DNA of 64,000 nucleotides from Enterobacter cancerogenus. GTDB taxonomy: Bacteria > Pseudomonadota > Gammaproteobacteria > Enterobacterales > Enterobacteriaceae. The DNA lies in contig NZ_CP077290.1 in the NCBI RefSeq assembly GCF_019047785.1, positions 868,001 through 932,000 of the forward strand, read 5' to 3'. The translations under genes and the position numbers were made by a program. The notes under the pieces are model-generated. The model saw nothing but the letters and a program-made list of their open reading frames with translations, ran no database searches and had not been told where the DNA came from. Each line of letters begins with the position of its first letter. Position 1 is the first letter of the stretch. Below are positions 1 through 13,454 of this stretch, one piece after another.

Positions 1-15
1 AGCGTTAATTAACGC

Positions 16-243
16 TTATTCGTACGGGCCGTGGCTGGCGTCAATGGGCAGCAGCAGCGTGTCGAAGATCAGCGAGAACGGCAGATCGAGCACCGTAAGG
101 TAACGCCACGCTGAGTCGCGAACATCCCACTGGACGCCGGGGTAATACTGATTCCCGTGGCCCTGCCCGGGAATGGTACGGCTGATGATGCTGCCGCAGC
201 CGCTGAGCAGCATCGCCATGACCACCACTGCGATTATTTTCAT
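16..243 (-). CDS. yceK: YceK-family small lipoprotein
   Basis: A 75-residue protein with a lipoprotein signal: basic start, hydrophobic stretch, then lipobox LLSGC with the lipidated cysteine at residue 16. The rest matches the small YceK/DUF1375 family (PGVQWDVRDS, LPFSLIFDTLLLPID). It is expected to sit in the outer or inner membrane facing the periplasm; no biochemical role is known. It lies just downstream of opgH on the same strand, as in E. coli, but a terminator hairpin separates them. A GAGG Shine-Dalgarno sequence lies about 7 bases before the ATG. Confidence 0.9.
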   Translation of the reverse strand: MKIIAVVVMAMLLSGCGSIISRTIPGQGHGNQYYPGVQWDVRDSAWRYLTVLDLPFSLIFDTLLLPIDASHGPYE

Positions 244-250
244 GCCTTAC

Positions 251-288
251 CTCATAAAAAATACCGGCGATTAAGCCGGTATTTTATT
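251..288 (-). terminator. Terminator between opgH and yceK
   Basis: Nine-base stem AATACCGGC / GCCGGTATT around a six-base loop, followed on the minus strand by a T-run. It should end the opgGH transcript before yceK. Confidence 0.75.
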
Positions 289-290
289 TA

Positions 291-360
291 GTGGGTGGCG
301 CTTCGCTTACCCGCCCTACGTTTATGTGTAGGCCCGTGCAAACGTCACGCCGCCGGGCAA
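291..360. repeat. REP/BIME-like palindromic element
   Basis: Contains GGTGGCGCTTCGCTTACCCGCC, TAGGCCCG and CGCCGGGC blocks typical of enterobacterial repetitive extragenic palindromes. It sits directly after the opgH stop codon. Similar elements occur near 18931, 25051, 25618, 31571 and 44742. Confidence 0.7.
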
Positions 361-368
361 AGAAGCAG

Positions 369-4503
<4,135 letters not shown>

Positions 4504-4698
4504 TCAGGCAATCCGACAACATTATCACTGCTTTGTTCAGCTCGCTGGCTCATGGATTAAGCAAATGAAAGAACCCGCTTTTCACTTTGCGTGCTTATCC
4601 TGGAGACAGGGTGTCGGTCTTGGTGTAGGGTTGGCTCCGAATGTAACCATTATGAGTCTTAGGGATAAGGCGAAAAGTCTGAGAATGCACAAAGTTAT

Positions 4699-5835
4699 AT
4701 GAGCACAACACCCGTACAACGCGAATATTTCCTCGACTCGATCCGGGCATGGTTGATGCTCTTAGGGATCCCGTTCCATATTTCACTGATTTACTCGAGC
4801 CACACCTGGCACGTTAACAGCCTTGCACCTTCCTGGTGGCTTACGCTGTTTAATGACTTTATTCACGCCTTCCGTATGCAGGTGTTTTTCGTCATCTCGG
4901 GCTACTTCTCCTACATGCTTTTCCTGCGCTATCCGCTTAAGCGCTGGTGGAAGGTGCGCGTGGAGCGCGTGGGCATCCCGATGTTAACCGCCATTCCCCT
5001 GCTTACGCTGCCGCAATTTATTATGCTGCAGTATGTCAACGGTAAGGCGGCAAACTGGCCTACGCTTTCGCTGTATGAGAAGTACAACACCCTGGTCTGG
5101 GAACTTGTTTCTCACCTCTGGTTCCTGCTGGTGCTGGTCGTGCTCACTACGGTGAGTCTGGTGATCTTTTCCCGGCTGCGCCGCCACGTCAGCGAAAAAT
5201 CCGATGCGTTCTTTGCCAACATTACCCTCGGCAAACTGTCGCTGCTCTTTCTGGTGCTGGGCATAATCTATGCCGCCATCAGACGCACGTTGTTTATCGT
5301 CTACCCACCGATTCTGAGCGACGGGCTGTTTAATTTCGTCGTTATGCAAACGCTGTTCTACCTCCCCTTCTTCCTGATTGGGGCGCTGGCGTTTATCTAT
5401 CCGCAGCTGAAATCGCTCTTCACGACCCCTTCTCCGTGGTGTGCGGCGGGCGCGGCGCTGGCGTTTGCAGCCTATCTGCTGAACCAACGCTACGGCAGCG
5501 GCGACGCGTGGATGTATGAAACCGAGAGCGTGATTACCACGCTCATGGGGCTGTGGATGGTGAACGTGGTATTCGCCCTGGGCCATCGCCTGCTGAATTT
5601 TAAATCCAGCCGCGTCACTTATTTCGTCAATGCGTCATTGTTTATTTATCTGGTGCATCACCCGTTAACGCTGTTCTTCGGGGCGTTTATCACCCCGCAC
5701 ATTGCCTCGAATACGGTGGGCTTCTTTACCGGGCTGGTCTTTGTGATAGGGATTGCGATTGTGCTGTACGAGATCCACCTGCGGATCCCGCTGTTGCGTT
5801 TCCTCTTCTCCGGCAAACCGCAGGTTAAAGCCTGA
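4699..5835 (+). CDS. opgC: Glucans biosynthesis protein C (succinyltransferase)
   Basis: A 378-residue polytopic membrane protein of the acyltransferase-3 family. It transfers succinyl groups to periplasmic glucans, giving them negative charge. About ten hydrophobic segments run along its length (for example around residues 16-30, 47-75, 135-160, 175-195), with the family's early motif [15 protein letters not shown] near residues 10-25. It is transcribed away from opgGH across about 255 bases that should hold both promoters. A strong terminator follows. Confidence 0.93.
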   Translation: MSTTPVQREYFLDSIRAWLMLLGIPFHISLIYSSHTWHVNSLAPSWWLTLFNDFIHAFRMQVFFVISGYFSYMLFLRYPLKRWWKVRVERVGIPMLTAIPLLTLPQFIMLQYVNGKAANWPTLSLYEKYNTLVWELVSHLWFLLVLVVLTTVSLVIFSRLRRHVSEKSDAFFANITLGKLSLLFLVLGIIYAAIRRTLFIVYPPILSDGLFNFVVMQTLFYLPFFLIGALAFIYPQLKSLFTTPSPWCAAGAALAFAAYLLNQRYGSGDAWMYETESVITTLMGLWMVNVVFALGHRLLNFKSSRVTYFVNASLFIYLVHHPLTLFFGAFITPHIASNTVGFFTGLVFVIGIAIVLYEIHLRIPLLRFLFSGKPQVKA

Positions 5836-5841
5836 TAGCAG

Positions 5842-5870
5842 AGCGGCGCCCATCTGGCGCCGCTTTTTTT
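5842..5870 (+). terminator. Terminator after opgC
   Basis: Perfect nine-base stem AGCGGCGCC / GGCGCCGCT with loop CATCT, then seven T. It lies between the convergent opgC and ymdB. Confidence 0.9.
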
Positions 5871-6414
5871 ATCCGATACCTAACTCCTGCTCGCGCTGGA
5901 TCAGCATCTGCCCATACAGACGCGCCGTCTCTTCATCAAAACAGACAAAAATGACCTTCTCCGGCACAGGCTTGAGCGAGAGATAGTGGTAAACCGTGTT
6001 CACGGCTATCCTGGCGGCCTCGGCTTTCGGATAGCCGTACACGCCCGTACTGATGGCCGGAAACGCCATGGTGTTATAGCCATTATCAGCCGCGAGGCGC
6101 AGGCAGTTGCGGTAGGTCTCTTCCAGTATGCTGGCCTCGTTGCGGTCTCCACCGTGCCAGACAGGCCCCACGGCGTGGATGACGGCTTTGGCGTTCAAAT
6201 CGCCCGCGAGCGTAATGACAGCATGCCCCGGCGGGCACTCGCCCTGCTGCTGGCGCACCACCTTACAGGCTTCAAGCAGCTGCGGTCCGGCAGCCCGATG
6301 GATGGCACCATCAACACCCCCGCCCCCCATTAACGATGGATTTGCCGCGTTGACGATCACGTCAACCCGTAGCGTGGTGATATCGCCCAGGACGATCTCT
6401 ATTTGTGGTTTCAT
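5869..6414 (-). CDS. ymdB: Macrodomain O-acetyl-ADP-ribose deacetylase
   Basis: A 181-residue single macrodomain. NAAN (22-25), the G-rich loop [14 protein letters not shown] (30-43, with the Asp and Gly used in catalysis) and [10 protein letters not shown] (120-129) form the ADP-ribose pocket. The E. coli protein removes acetyl from O-acetyl-ADP-ribose and can inhibit RNase III and influence biofilm. It is convergent with opgC and downstream of the curli group, as in E. coli. Confidence 0.95.
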   Translation of the reverse strand: MKPQIEIVLGDITTLRVDVIVNAANPSLMGGGGVDGAIHRAAGPQLLEACKVVRQQQGECPPGHAVITLAGDLNAKAVIHAVGPVWHGGDRNEASILEETYRNCLRLAADNGYNTMAFPAISTGVYGYPKAEAARIAVNTVYHYLSLKPVPEKVIFVCFDEETARLYGQMLIQREQELGIG

Positions 6415-6516
6415 ATTTCCCCCTGCTCTCCACCTTTCGGTTCAGTGTATAGCAGAGGGAATTCAATGAAAAAGGGATTTGAATGGCCCCCGGCCTGAGA
6501 TGGGGGCAAGAAAGAC

Positions 6517-6837
6517 TCAACGGTAGTCGAGTTCAACGACCGCTAATTTCTTCTCTGGATCCAGGTACTTCATGCTGACCTGCACCGTATTTGCAGACGT
6601 GTGATGTCCATCCAGGGCATCCTGATAACTGATGTGCGTTGTTTGCATCCGCCCGTTTTGAGGGCAGGTTAACGCAAATTTCTGATGTTGAGGGTTTACC
6701 ACGCAAGGGTCTTCCACGATCTGCCCGCGGAAGTGGATCACGCCGCCCTGCGCCGTGGTGGCCGCCATCGCGGGAGTTAGCGCAGCGGTACAGATAAAAG
6801 CAATGCCAGAGATGAATCGGGAAATGGACGCAGCCAT
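6517..6837 (-). CDS. ymdA: YmdA-like secreted protein with pilin-like N-terminus
   Basis: A 106-residue protein with a Sec signal of about 25 residues (cleavage after AMA). The mature part begins with GGVIHFRGQIVEDPC, resembling the first strand of type 1 pilin subunits, and has two cysteines (45 and 58) that could form a disulfide. The start at 6837 is preceded by GAGGAG; the longer frame to 6924 is not. It occupies the E. coli ymdA position between csgC and ymdB. Function unknown; a curli-linked role is only suggested by position. Confidence 0.75.
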   Translation of the reverse strand: MAASISRFISGIAFICTAALTPAMAATTAQGGVIHFRGQIVEDPCVVNPQHQKFALTCPQNGRMQTTHISYQDALDGHHTSANTVQVSMKYLDPEKKLAVVELDYR

Positions 6838-7010
6838 CGGTAGCTCCTCAATGATAAATCGTCCTTGAGGGGTTGATATGTTCCTTGGTACAGCCAAAAC
6901 GTCACTCTGATCCCTTGCGGCCACGTAGCGCCGCTCTCATGATCATAGTAATAACTCCCGGGTGGCGCCATCTCACACAAATTATTGATTTGATGAATAT
7001 TATGACGTCA

Positions 7011-7334
7011 TCACTCAGAGGACGGCCAGCGTTGCGTTAAATGTAACGATTCGCCGTCGGAGACAGTAACTACAAGCGTTACCGAGTCGAGGGCGTGAAT
7101 ATTAACGCTCAGGCGTGAAAGATCTATCGGCTGATTGGCGGGAATGTTTAAGGTATTTCGCTGCGTCGAGGTGCTGTTGCCCCCCAGTCCATGGCGGCTA
7201 AAATCAATATGTACCTGACAAAGACAGGCGTGCGTCAGGGTGACCTGCGGAATGATGGTGGTCATCTCGCCCTCTTGCGAGGTTTTGAAGGTAATTTGGC
7301 TGGAGAGCGCAGCAAGGAGGACTAAGGTGTGCAT
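7011..7334 (-). CDS. csgC: Curli assembly chaperone CsgC
   Basis: A 107-residue periplasmic immunoglobulin-like protein that blocks premature CsgA/CsgB amyloid formation. A signal-like start (LVLLAALSSQITF) leads to the mature region, which contains the paired cysteines CLC near residue 38 and the conserved ending VVTVSDGESLHLTQRWP. It follows csgA, but an intervening terminator (7347-7374) should lower its expression relative to the fibre subunits. Confidence 0.9.
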   Translation of the reverse strand: MHTLVLLAALSSQITFKTSQEGEMTTIIPQVTLTHACLCQVHIDFSRHGLGGNSTSTQRNTLNIPANQPIDLSRLSVNIHALDSVTLVVTVSDGESLHLTQRWPSSE

Positions 7335-7346
7335 GATGAACTCCCG

Positions 7347-7374
7347 AAAAAAAACAGGGCGCAGGCCCTGTTTT
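7347..7374 (-). terminator. Terminator/attenuator between csgA and csgC
   Basis: Stem CAGGGC / GCCCTG around a four-base loop, with eight T following on the minus strand. It would end most csgBA transcripts and let partial read-through reach csgC. Confidence 0.8.
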
Positions 7375-7394
7375 ATGTCGAACTGAAGTTTGTC

Positions 7395-7844
7395 TTAATA
7401 CTGATGCGCTGTCGCGTTGTTGCCGAAGCCAACCTGCTGAACAGTCACAGTAGAGCCGGAAGCTGTTTGATCAACCGCCGCACCGTTACCACCACCAAAC
7501 TGGCTCACGGTCATTGTAGAGTCTTTACCATTCCACTGATCGAGCGTTGCGCTGTTACCGAAACCGTTCTGGGTCAGGGTAATGGTGCTGTCATCGGAAC
7601 CTTGTCCGACATCCGCGCCGTTACCGCCACCGCTCTGGCTGATGCTCAGGGAAGAATCCCGGGCGTCTGATTGCAGTGCAAGAGCTGAGTTACCGCCACC
7701 GTACTGGTAAATGCTCAGGGTTGAATCAGGACCATTATTATTATGACCGCCACCATGACCCCAGCCGCCTTGATTAATAAGACCTGCCATAGCACTACCT
7801 GAAACGACGATTGCTGCAAGTGCTGCCACTTTGATAAATTTCAT
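7395..7844 (-). CDS. csgA: Major curli subunit CsgA
   Basis: A 149-residue secreted amyloid subunit. It has a 20-residue Sec signal (ending GSAMA), a Gly/Asn/His-rich N-terminal stretch that targets it to CsgG, then five imperfect repeats of the curlin type S-x5-Q-x-G-x2-N-x-A-x3-Q: STLSIYQYGGGN, SSLSISQSGGGN, STITLTQNGFGN, STMTVSQFGGGN, STVTVQQVGFGN. All carry the Q and N ladder residues needed for stacking. Second gene of csgBAC. Fibres form on the cell surface in biofilm. Confidence 0.97.
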   Translation of the reverse strand: MKFIKVAALAAIVVSGSAMAGLINQGGWGHGGGHNNNGPDSTLSIYQYGGGNSALALQSDARDSSLSISQSGGGNGADVGQGSDDSTITLTQNGFGNSATLDQWNGKDSTMTVSQFGGGNGAAVDQTASGSTVTVQQVGFGNNATAHQY

Positions 7845-7885
7845 GGTAAACCCCCATCGGATTGATTAAAGTCGCCGCGAAACAG

Positions 7886-8341
7886 CTAGCGTTGAATAAC
7901 GCGAATGGCCATTTGCGACTGTCTTTGCACTACAACTGCGGTTTTCTGCGTACCGTACTGCGTAATATTGGCTTTATTACCCGAGCCTTTCTGGATAATC
8001 ATCGCCGTGTTACCAAATGCCCCTTGCGTAATACTCGCATCGTTCGAACTGCCACTCTGCGCGATATAGGCAAAGTTATAAGTCCCTGATTGATCAACTC
8101 TCGCTCGGTTTCCTGTCCCTTCCTGGGAGACAACGGACAGTAATTTAGAACCGCCCTGCCGAACCTGAGCGTCATTATTTACGCCCTGCTGACCAATAAT
8201 GGCTGCCTGATTTAATGAGGAACGACTTAATTCATTCACCGCGAAGTTATATTCAGTATGAGCTAAATCTGAACCTGCCGCGGTGACAAACCCAGGCACT
8301 CCCAGTAATGTAAACATCATAAATAACGAACTGTTTTTCAT
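7886..8341 (-). CDS. csgB: Curli nucleator CsgB
   Basis: A 151-residue minor curlin that anchors to the outer membrane and seeds CsgA polymerisation. Signal peptide to about residue 21, then five curlin-like repeats (NQAAIIGQQGVNN, SVVSQEGTGN, AYIAQSGSSN, AMIIQKGSGN, AVVVQRQSQ). The last is degenerate and basic (ends RVIQR), the known anchoring/nucleation end. First gene of the csgBAC operon, controlled by CsgD through a box about 116 bases upstream. Confidence 0.96.
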   Translation of the reverse strand: MKNSSLFMMFTLLGVPGFVTAAGSDLAHTEYNFAVNELSRSSLNQAAIIGQQGVNNDAQVRQGGSKLLSVVSQEGTGNRARVDQSGTYNFAYIAQSGSSNDASITQGAFGNTAMIIQKGSGNKANITQYGTQKTAVVVQRQSQMAIRVIQR

Positions 8342-8456
8342 GTTGTCACCCTGGACCTGGCTATATACCCACTGTGATGTGACCTCGTGTTAACTCATTC
8401 ATCATTTTGTTAACGCGTCGTTACGGTGATGAGTATGTCCGTCGAAACATTTTAAA

Positions 8457-8467
8457 TATCTCACCCG
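8457..8467 (-). promoter_or_regulatory. CsgD binding box for csgBA
   Basis: Reads CGGGTGAGATA on the minus strand. The E. coli CsgD consensus is CGGGTGAGYTA, so one position differs. Confidence 0.65.
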
Positions 8468-8884
8468 CGCGGCTTATTTTTATTTAGGGCATCACCTCAA
8501 AGTATTAAATAAAGCCAAAAAAGCGCTGCGTTCAGATAATGTGAGTTTTTATTCTGCGACGCCGTTAAGCCCTGCATAACACCGGAGAACGCGCGGCCGG
8601 GCCTTATCCAGAGCCTGTTTACCGTTTCGCTTAACAACATCTTGTTCATGCCGTGACACAAAGCGTGTTTTCTTAAGATGATTCCCAAGGATTTTTCAGG
8701 CGTAGATTTTTTTGCTGAGTCATACCTTAACAGCAGAGAGCAACAATAAATATATCGCATTAAAATCATAGCGATACATTTATTTGTATGATTTTTAAAA
8801 ACTGTCCATAATTATTACTCTGTACAACTTTCCTATCAAATCCTCACAATTCTCCGCCTGGAATTTCACAAATTAATATTTATT

Positions 8885-8910
8885 TTTACATCTTGTTACA
8901 TCATTAACAC
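8885..8910 (+). promoter_or_regulatory. OmpR-like site upstream of csgD
   Basis: Starts TTTACATCTTGTTACATC and ends ATTAACAC. This resembles the OmpR D1 site of the E. coli csgD promoter and sits just before the likely -35/-10 area (8911-8940). Confidence 0.65.
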
Positions 8911-9092
8911 TTGCTTTAAAATTCGTAATAGCTAGATTGAAATCAGAAGTAAGCAATTCGTTTTATATTTACCTCCTGCTGGAGGTTATGGTCTGATTTT
9001 ACACACAGCAGTGCAACATCTGTCAGTACTTCTGGTGCCCTCTTTTAATTAAGAGGGCAGCTGCCAGGTGTCCTAAAAAGTGGGGTTTCATC

Positions 9093-9743
9093 ATGTTTAA
9101 TGAAGTCCATAGTTTACAGGATCATACGTTACTGTTGATCACAAAGCCTTCTTTACAAGCGACCGCCTTATTACAGCATTTAAAGCAATCGCTCGCACTG
9201 AACGGAAAACTGCACAATATTCAACGCTCTTTTGATGATATTGCCTCAGGCAGCATCATTCTTCTCGATATGATGGAAGCGGATAAAAAGCTTATCCATT
9301 ACTGGCAAGATAACTTAAGCAGGAAAAACAATAATATCCGTGTGCTGTTATTGAATACCCCTGATGAGTATCCGTTCAGAGACATTGAAAGCTGGCCGCA
9401 TATCAATGGCGTTTTTTACGTCACTGAAGAGGAAGGCCGTGTCGTTGAAGGGTTGCAGGGGATATTGCGCGGTGAATGTTATTTTTCGCAGAAGCTTGCC
9501 AGCTATCTCATCACCCATTCCGGAAACTATCGCTACAACAGTTCAGAATCTGCCCTTCTTACTCACCGTGAGAAAGAGATCCTCAACAAGTTGCGCATAG
9601 GCGCCTCCAATATTGAAATCGCCCGTTCGTTATTTATCAGCGAAAATACGGTAAAGACGCATCTTTATAATCTTTTCAAGAAGATAGCCGTTAAAAACCG
9701 GACCCAGGCGGTATCATGGGCAAACGATAACCTCAGGCGTTAA
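9093..9743 (+). CDS. csgD: Biofilm master regulator CsgD
   Basis: A 216-residue LuxR/FixJ-type transcription activator. The atypical N-terminal receiver-like domain keeps Asp59 (IILLD). The C-terminal helix-turn-helix covers about 155-216 ([34 protein letters not shown]). It switches on csgBAC and cellulose-related genes. It has a long leader and a weak GGGG ribosome binding site, consistent with heavy small-RNA control in E. coli. First gene of csgDEFG; only 4 bases separate it from csgE. Confidence 0.97.
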   Translation: MFNEVHSLQDHTLLLITKPSLQATALLQHLKQSLALNGKLHNIQRSFDDIASGSIILLDMMEADKKLIHYWQDNLSRKNNNIRVLLLNTPDEYPFRDIESWPHINGVFYVTEEEGRVVEGLQGILRGECYFSQKLASYLITHSGNYRYNSSESALLTHREKEILNKLRIGASNIEIARSLFISENTVKTHLYNLFKKIAVKNRTQAVSWANDNLRR

Positions 9744-9747
9744 TAAC

Positions 9748-10137
9748 ATGAAACGCACGTTGAGTTGGATTGCCGCAGCGGGCATTCTGCTCGCTGCCGG
9801 GAACCTCCGGGCCGTAGAGGTTGAAGTTCCCGGGCTGTTAACTGACCACACCGTCTCGTCCGTCGGGCACAATTTTTACCGTGCTTTTAGCGATAAATGG
9901 GACACGTCGTATCCTGGAAATATCACGATTAACGAACGGCCCAGTGCACGATGGGGAAGCTGGATAACCATAACGGCCAATCAGGACGTTATTTACCAGA
10001 CATTTTTATTCCCCACCAAAATAGACTTCGATAAAAACGTTGACTTAGCACTGGCACATACTGAAGACGCTATTAATCGCCTGCAAATAGATAAAGCGCT
10101 ATTAAGCACCCGCGATTTAGCAAAAGACGAATTCTAG
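9748..10137 (+). CDS. csgE: Curli secretion specificity factor CsgE
   Basis: A 129-residue periplasmic protein that forms a cap on the CsgG channel and directs CsgA into it. The signal peptide ends near residue 22 ([12 protein letters not shown] follows). The family core is intact: [13 protein letters not shown] and [11 protein letters not shown]. Tightly packed behind csgD. Confidence 0.94.
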   Translation: MKRTLSWIAAAGILLAAGNLRAVEVEVPGLLTDHTVSSVGHNFYRAFSDKWDTSYPGNITINERPSARWGSWITITANQDVIYQTFLFPTKIDFDKNVDLALAHTEDAINRLQIDKALLSTRDLAKDEF

Positions 10138-10160
10138 TCACCCAATATTCGGAGGCTGTC

Positions 10161-10574
10161 ATGCGTATTGCATATGCAGTGGTTTCGTTAATGCTTATTA
10201 CACCTGTAAGCTGGGCCGGGAATATGACGTTCCAGTTTCGTAACCCTAACTTTGGTGGCAACCCTAACAACGGGGCATTTCTGCTCAACGAAGCTCAGGC
10301 TCAAAACTCGTACAAAGACCCCAGCTATGAGGACTACAGCGTTGACACGCCCTCTGCGCTGGACAACTTCACCCAGGCGATTCAGTCACAGATTTTAGGC
10401 GGCTTACTCACCAATATTAATACCGGTAAACCCGGGCGAATGGTGACGAATGACTTTATTGTCGATATAGCCAATAAAGACGGACAGCTTCAGCTCAACG
10501 TGACGGATCGTAAAACGGGGAAAACATCCACCATTCAGGTGTCCGGTTTACAAAATAACGCCGCTGATTTCTAA
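10161..10574 (+). CDS. csgF: Curli assembly factor CsgF
   Basis: A 137-residue secreted protein that docks on CsgG and positions the CsgB nucleator at the cell surface. Signal peptide of about 19 residues (cleavage after SWA). The mature N-terminus [14 protein letters not shown] is the conserved part that inserts into the CsgG pore. Third gene of csgDEFG, preceded by GGAGG. Confidence 0.95.
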   Translation: MRIAYAVVSLMLITPVSWAGNMTFQFRNPNFGGNPNNGAFLLNEAQAQNSYKDPSYEDYSVDTPSALDNFTQAIQSQILGGLLTNINTGKPGRMVTNDFIVDIANKDGQLQLNVTDRKTGKTSTIQVSGLQNNAADF

Positions 10575-10600
10575 ACAACCACGAAATAAGGACAATGACC

Positions 10601-11434
10601 ATGCAGCGCTTCCTGTTAATTGTTGCAGTGTGCTTATTAAGCGGATGTTTAACTGCTCCGCCAAAAGAAGGTGCAAAACCGACATTAATGCCTCGGGCCC
10701 AAAGCTATCGTGATTTAACGCATCTCCCGTCGCCTACCGGAAAGATATTCGTCTCGGTTTACAATATTCAGGATGAAACGGGACAGTTTAAGCCTTATCC
10801 GGCCAGTAACTTCTCTACGGCTGTGCCGCAAAGCGCCACCGCGATGCTGGTCACCGCTCTGAAGGATTCACGCTGGTTTATTCCGCTGGAACGTCAGGGG
10901 CTACAGAACCTGCTGAACGAGCGTAAAATCATTCGTGCCGCGCAGGAAAATGGCACCGTGGCGAATAACAACCGTATGCCGCTGCAATCGCTGGCGGCAG
11001 CCAACGTCATGATCGAAGGCTCGATTATCGGTTATGAAAGCAACGTTAAATCCGGCGGCGTGGGTGCGCGCTATTTTGGTATTGGGGCAGATACCCAGTA
11101 TCAACTTGATCAAATAGCGGTGAACCTGCGCGTGGTCAACGTCAGTACCGGGGAAGTGCTGTCGTCGGTCACCACCAGCAAAACCATCCTCTCGTATGAG
11201 GTGCAGGCTGGGGTGTTCCGCTTCATCGACTACCAGCGCTTGCTTGAGGGTGAAATTGGCTATACCTCTAACGAACCGGTGATGATGTGTCTGATGTCCG
11301 CCATCGAAACGGGGGTTATCTTCCTGATTAACGACGGGATCGACCGCGGACTGTGGGATCTGCAGAACAAGGCCGAAGCGAAAAACCCGGTTCTGGTAAA
11401 ATACCGCGAAATGTCCGTTCCGCCGGAATCCTGA
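10601..11434 (+). CDS. csgG: Curli outer-membrane secretion channel CsgG
   Basis: A 277-residue lipoprotein forming the nonameric outer-membrane pore that exports CsgA, CsgB and CsgF. Lipobox LLSGC with Cys16. The sequence is highly conserved, including YNIQDETGQFKPYPASNFST and the GARYFGIG region. I prefer ATG 10601 (family length) over ATG 10595 two codons earlier. Last gene of csgDEFG, followed by a bidirectional terminator. Confidence 0.96.
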   Translation: MQRFLLIVAVCLLSGCLTAPPKEGAKPTLMPRAQSYRDLTHLPSPTGKIFVSVYNIQDETGQFKPYPASNFSTAVPQSATAMLVTALKDSRWFIPLERQGLQNLLNERKIIRAAQENGTVANNNRMPLQSLAAANVMIEGSIIGYESNVKSGGVGARYFGIGADTQYQLDQIAVNLRVVNVSTGEVLSSVTTSKTILSYEVQAGVFRFIDYQRLLEGEIGYTSNEPVMMCLMSAIETGVIFLINDGIDRGLWDLQNKAEAKNPVLVKYREMSVPPES

Positions 11435-11446
11435 TCCGACGCGCAT

Positions 11447-11480
11447 AAAAAAGGCGAGAACGTTATCTCGCCTTTTTTTT
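11447..11480. terminator. Bidirectional terminator csgG / ycdZ
   Basis: Stem GGCGAGA / TCTCGCC, loop of six, with A-run before and T-run after. It can serve the convergent csgG and ycdZ. Confidence 0.88.
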
Positions 11481-11961
11481 ATTCACTGAGTGCCGTGGCG
11501 TTTTGCGTTCGCTCCCGCCGGGCAGCCAGCCAGAGGCCGCTGTTTTTCATCGCATAACCAAACAGTAAGCCCAGCACCAGCGATGGCACCACCAGCTGCC
11601 AGTCACCCTGCCCTGCAAAGGTTGCGCAGGCGCCCATAAAGGTACCCGGGACAAACGACAGCAGAAGATGTTTCGCCTGAACGCACATCAAAAAGGCCAC
11701 CACGCCCGTCATGACATACCCCAGAATCTCAAGGTGAGGTGCCAGCGCGCTGCCCTTCATGATCACCATCGCCCAGACAACACCGCTCATCAACGTACAG
11801 CCTGAGATAAACAGCCCTTTCAGGCCGCCCTGAGGGCAGGCGAAATAGGCAGTGCAGCCCAGGAAACCGGCCCAGCTCAGCAAACCGAGAGACACGGCCA
11901 CCCATCCCCACAGCCCGGAGAGAATGCCTGTTGTAAGTGCAATGCAGAGTAATATGTTCAT
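11479..11961 (-). CDS. ycdZ: YcdZ, DUF1097 inner-membrane protein
   Basis: A 160-residue very hydrophobic protein with about five membrane segments, matching the DUF1097 family (GWVAVSLGLLSWAGFLGCTA, ACPQGGLKGL, GYAMKNSGLWLAARR). No function is established. I choose ATG 11961 (MNILL) because it matches the family start; the frame runs open to 12009. Convergent with csgG. Confidence 0.88.
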   Translation of the reverse strand: MNILLCIALTTGILSGLWGWVAVSLGLLSWAGFLGCTAYFACPQGGLKGLFISGCTLMSGVVWAMVIMKGSALAPHLEILGYVMTGVVAFLMCVQAKHLLLSFVPGTFMGACATFAGQGDWQLVVPSLVLGLLFGYAMKNSGLWLAARRERTQNATALSE

Positions 11962-12057
11962 GGCGCGCATATTAGCAGAAGCGCGCCATGAAAATGCGAT
12001 CATGAGCACATTATGTGCAAGATGAAATGTATCGTTGCAGAATTTATGTGATTCAGA

Positions 12058-12612
12058 TCACTCTTCGTTCTCTTCTTCCAGTTCATCCCACATTGCGGCA
12101 ATAGCGTCACGGGTCAGCGGGGCCAGCGTTCGCCAGAAAGGAGACATCGCGTGTGCTTCCACTTTGCCGAGGAAGGTGCCACACCACGGCAGCAGGTAAT
12201 CTTCAAACAGGGTCTGGATGGCGTCATTTTCATCGTCGCCCGCATGATCTTCAATCCAGGAGGCCGCCAGCAGCAGCGTCCCGATGTGGTCGGCCGGGGT
12301 ATCCGTCAGCGGCATACCGCGCTCGGATAAAAAGGCGCGCACTTCCGCTTCCGTTGCGCCTTCCTGCCACGCAGAGCGATACGGCGAAACGCGACACTCG
12401 TCGCCCACAAACAGGGCATTGAAGTCGGTTGAAATCTGCTGCATATCGCAGCTCTTCTGCAGCCGCTCCAGTAACGCATCCTGTTCCAGCGGCCAGTTCT
12501 GCGCCAGCTTCCCTTCACGAATCAGCGTGAAGAGCGGAACCAGCAGCGGATCCTGCGGCTGACGATAATAGAGCGTACCCAGCACGCGGCAGAGGATGGA
12601 AAACTCATTCAT
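12058..12612 (-). CDS. ycdY: TorD-family chaperone YcdY
   Basis: A 184-residue all-helical protein of the TorD/DmsD redox-enzyme chaperone family (LCRVLGTLYYRQPQDPLL, YRSAWQEGATEAEVRAFL, PADHIGTLLLAASWIEDH). E. coli YcdY is reported to raise the phosphatase activity of YcdX and affect swarming. The gene is 20 bases after ycdX on the same strand, supporting the partnership. Confidence 0.92.
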   Translation of the reverse strand: MNEFSILCRVLGTLYYRQPQDPLLVPLFTLIREGKLAQNWPLEQDALLERLQKSCDMQQISTDFNALFVGDECRVSPYRSAWQEGATEAEVRAFLSERGMPLTDTPADHIGTLLLAASWIEDHAGDDENDAIQTLFEDYLLPWCGTFLGKVEAHAMSPFWRTLAPLTRDAIAAMWDELEEENEE

Positions 12613-12632
12613 TTTTTTATTCCGTTACGTAA

Positions 12633-13370
12633 TTAAAGGTCGACAAATTCATCGATCGGCGCCATTCCGCGCGATTCCAGAAAATCAAGCATGCGGCGCG
12701 GGGTGACATTCAGGATCCGCTCCTCCGGGAACCCAACGTCATTCAGCACCTTCAGGCACTCGCTGAAATCGCCGAGGGTAAACGCCGTGTGTGAATCGGA
12801 TCCCAGGGCTACCATGCCGCCAGCATCCCGTACCGCCGCAGCAATGTTGCGGCAGTTAGCTTCACTGCCCTTGCGGGAGTGAACGAAAGAGGAGTTGTTT
12901 ATCTCCAGCGCCACGCGGTGTTTCGCCGCAGCCTGCGCAACCGCCTCGATATCAACAGGGTACTTCGGGTTTCCCGGATGGCTGATGATATGCACATTGC
13001 CGCTGGCAATGGTGGCAATCATCGCCGCGGTATTGGTCTCTTTGTCCTGCGGCGCAAAAACCGGCTCATGGAAGCCGGCAATAATTAAATCCAGCGAGGT
13101 CAGCATCGGGCCGGTGCAGTCAATTTCACCGTCGGTATTCTTAATGTTCGCTTCGATGCCGCGCAGTATCCCGACGCCATCCACCAGGCGTGGCCAGATA
13201 CGCATATTCACGAAGTGCCAGTAGTGCGGTGCATCAGCCATATCAGGACCGTGATCGGTAATGGCAAACAGCTTGATGCCTTTACGCTTTGCTTGCGCGA
13301 TGTAGTCATGAAGGGTGCTGTAGGCGTGAGTGCTGGCGACGGTGTGCATATGCAGGTCAACGGGATACAT
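12633..13370 (-). CDS. ycdX: PHP-domain zinc phosphatase YcdX
   Basis: A 245-residue PHP-fold hydrolase with a trinuclear zinc site. Visible ligand motifs: DLHMHT (His7, His9), ITDHGPD (near 38-44), [15 protein letters not shown] and LGSDSHTAF. The physiological substrate is uncertain. Upstream of its partner ycdY and downstream of ghrA, from which a terminator separates it. Confidence 0.94.
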   Translation of the reverse strand: MYPVDLHMHTVASTHAYSTLHDYIAQAKRKGIKLFAITDHGPDMADAPHYWHFVNMRIWPRLVDGVGILRGIEANIKNTDGEIDCTGPMLTSLDLIIAGFHEPVFAPQDKETNTAAMIATIASGNVHIISHPGNPKYPVDIEAVAQAAAKHRVALEINNSSFVHSRKGSEANCRNIAAAVRDAGGMVALGSDSHTAFTLGDFSECLKVLNDVGFPEERILNVTPRRMLDFLESRGMAPIDEFVDL

Positions 13371-13424
13371 CTTTCTCTCCTCGGCTATTTTTTCAAAGGA
13401 TAGCAGTTATCAGCGGCGAATATT

Positions 13425-13450
13425 AGCAAAAACCCGGCCAACGCCGGGTT
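13425..13450 (-). terminator. Terminator after ghrA
   Basis: Stem AACCCGGC / GCCGGGTT, loop of four, followed by TTTTT on the minus strand. It lies between ghrA and ycdX. Confidence 0.75.
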
Positions 13451-13454
13451 ACTG

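Larger units (their letters stand above)
8342..9092. promoter_or_regulatory. csgB-csgD divergent control region
   Basis: A 751-base AT-rich gap between csgB and csgD. The csgD-proximal half closely resembles the E. coli csgD promoter and leader as I recall it: the OmpR-like block, TAGCTAGATTGAAATCAGA around the start site, and the leader piece ACACAGCAGTGCAACATCTG that in E. coli is bound by several small RNAs. The csgB-proximal half holds the CsgD box. The rest (about 8480-8860) shows no convincing gene. Confidence 0.8.

Noticed and set aside
8497..8769. 90-codon frame in the csgB-csgD gap
   Set aside because: No recognisable domain or good ribosome binding site. It lies in a region that in E. 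coli is a regulatory gap.
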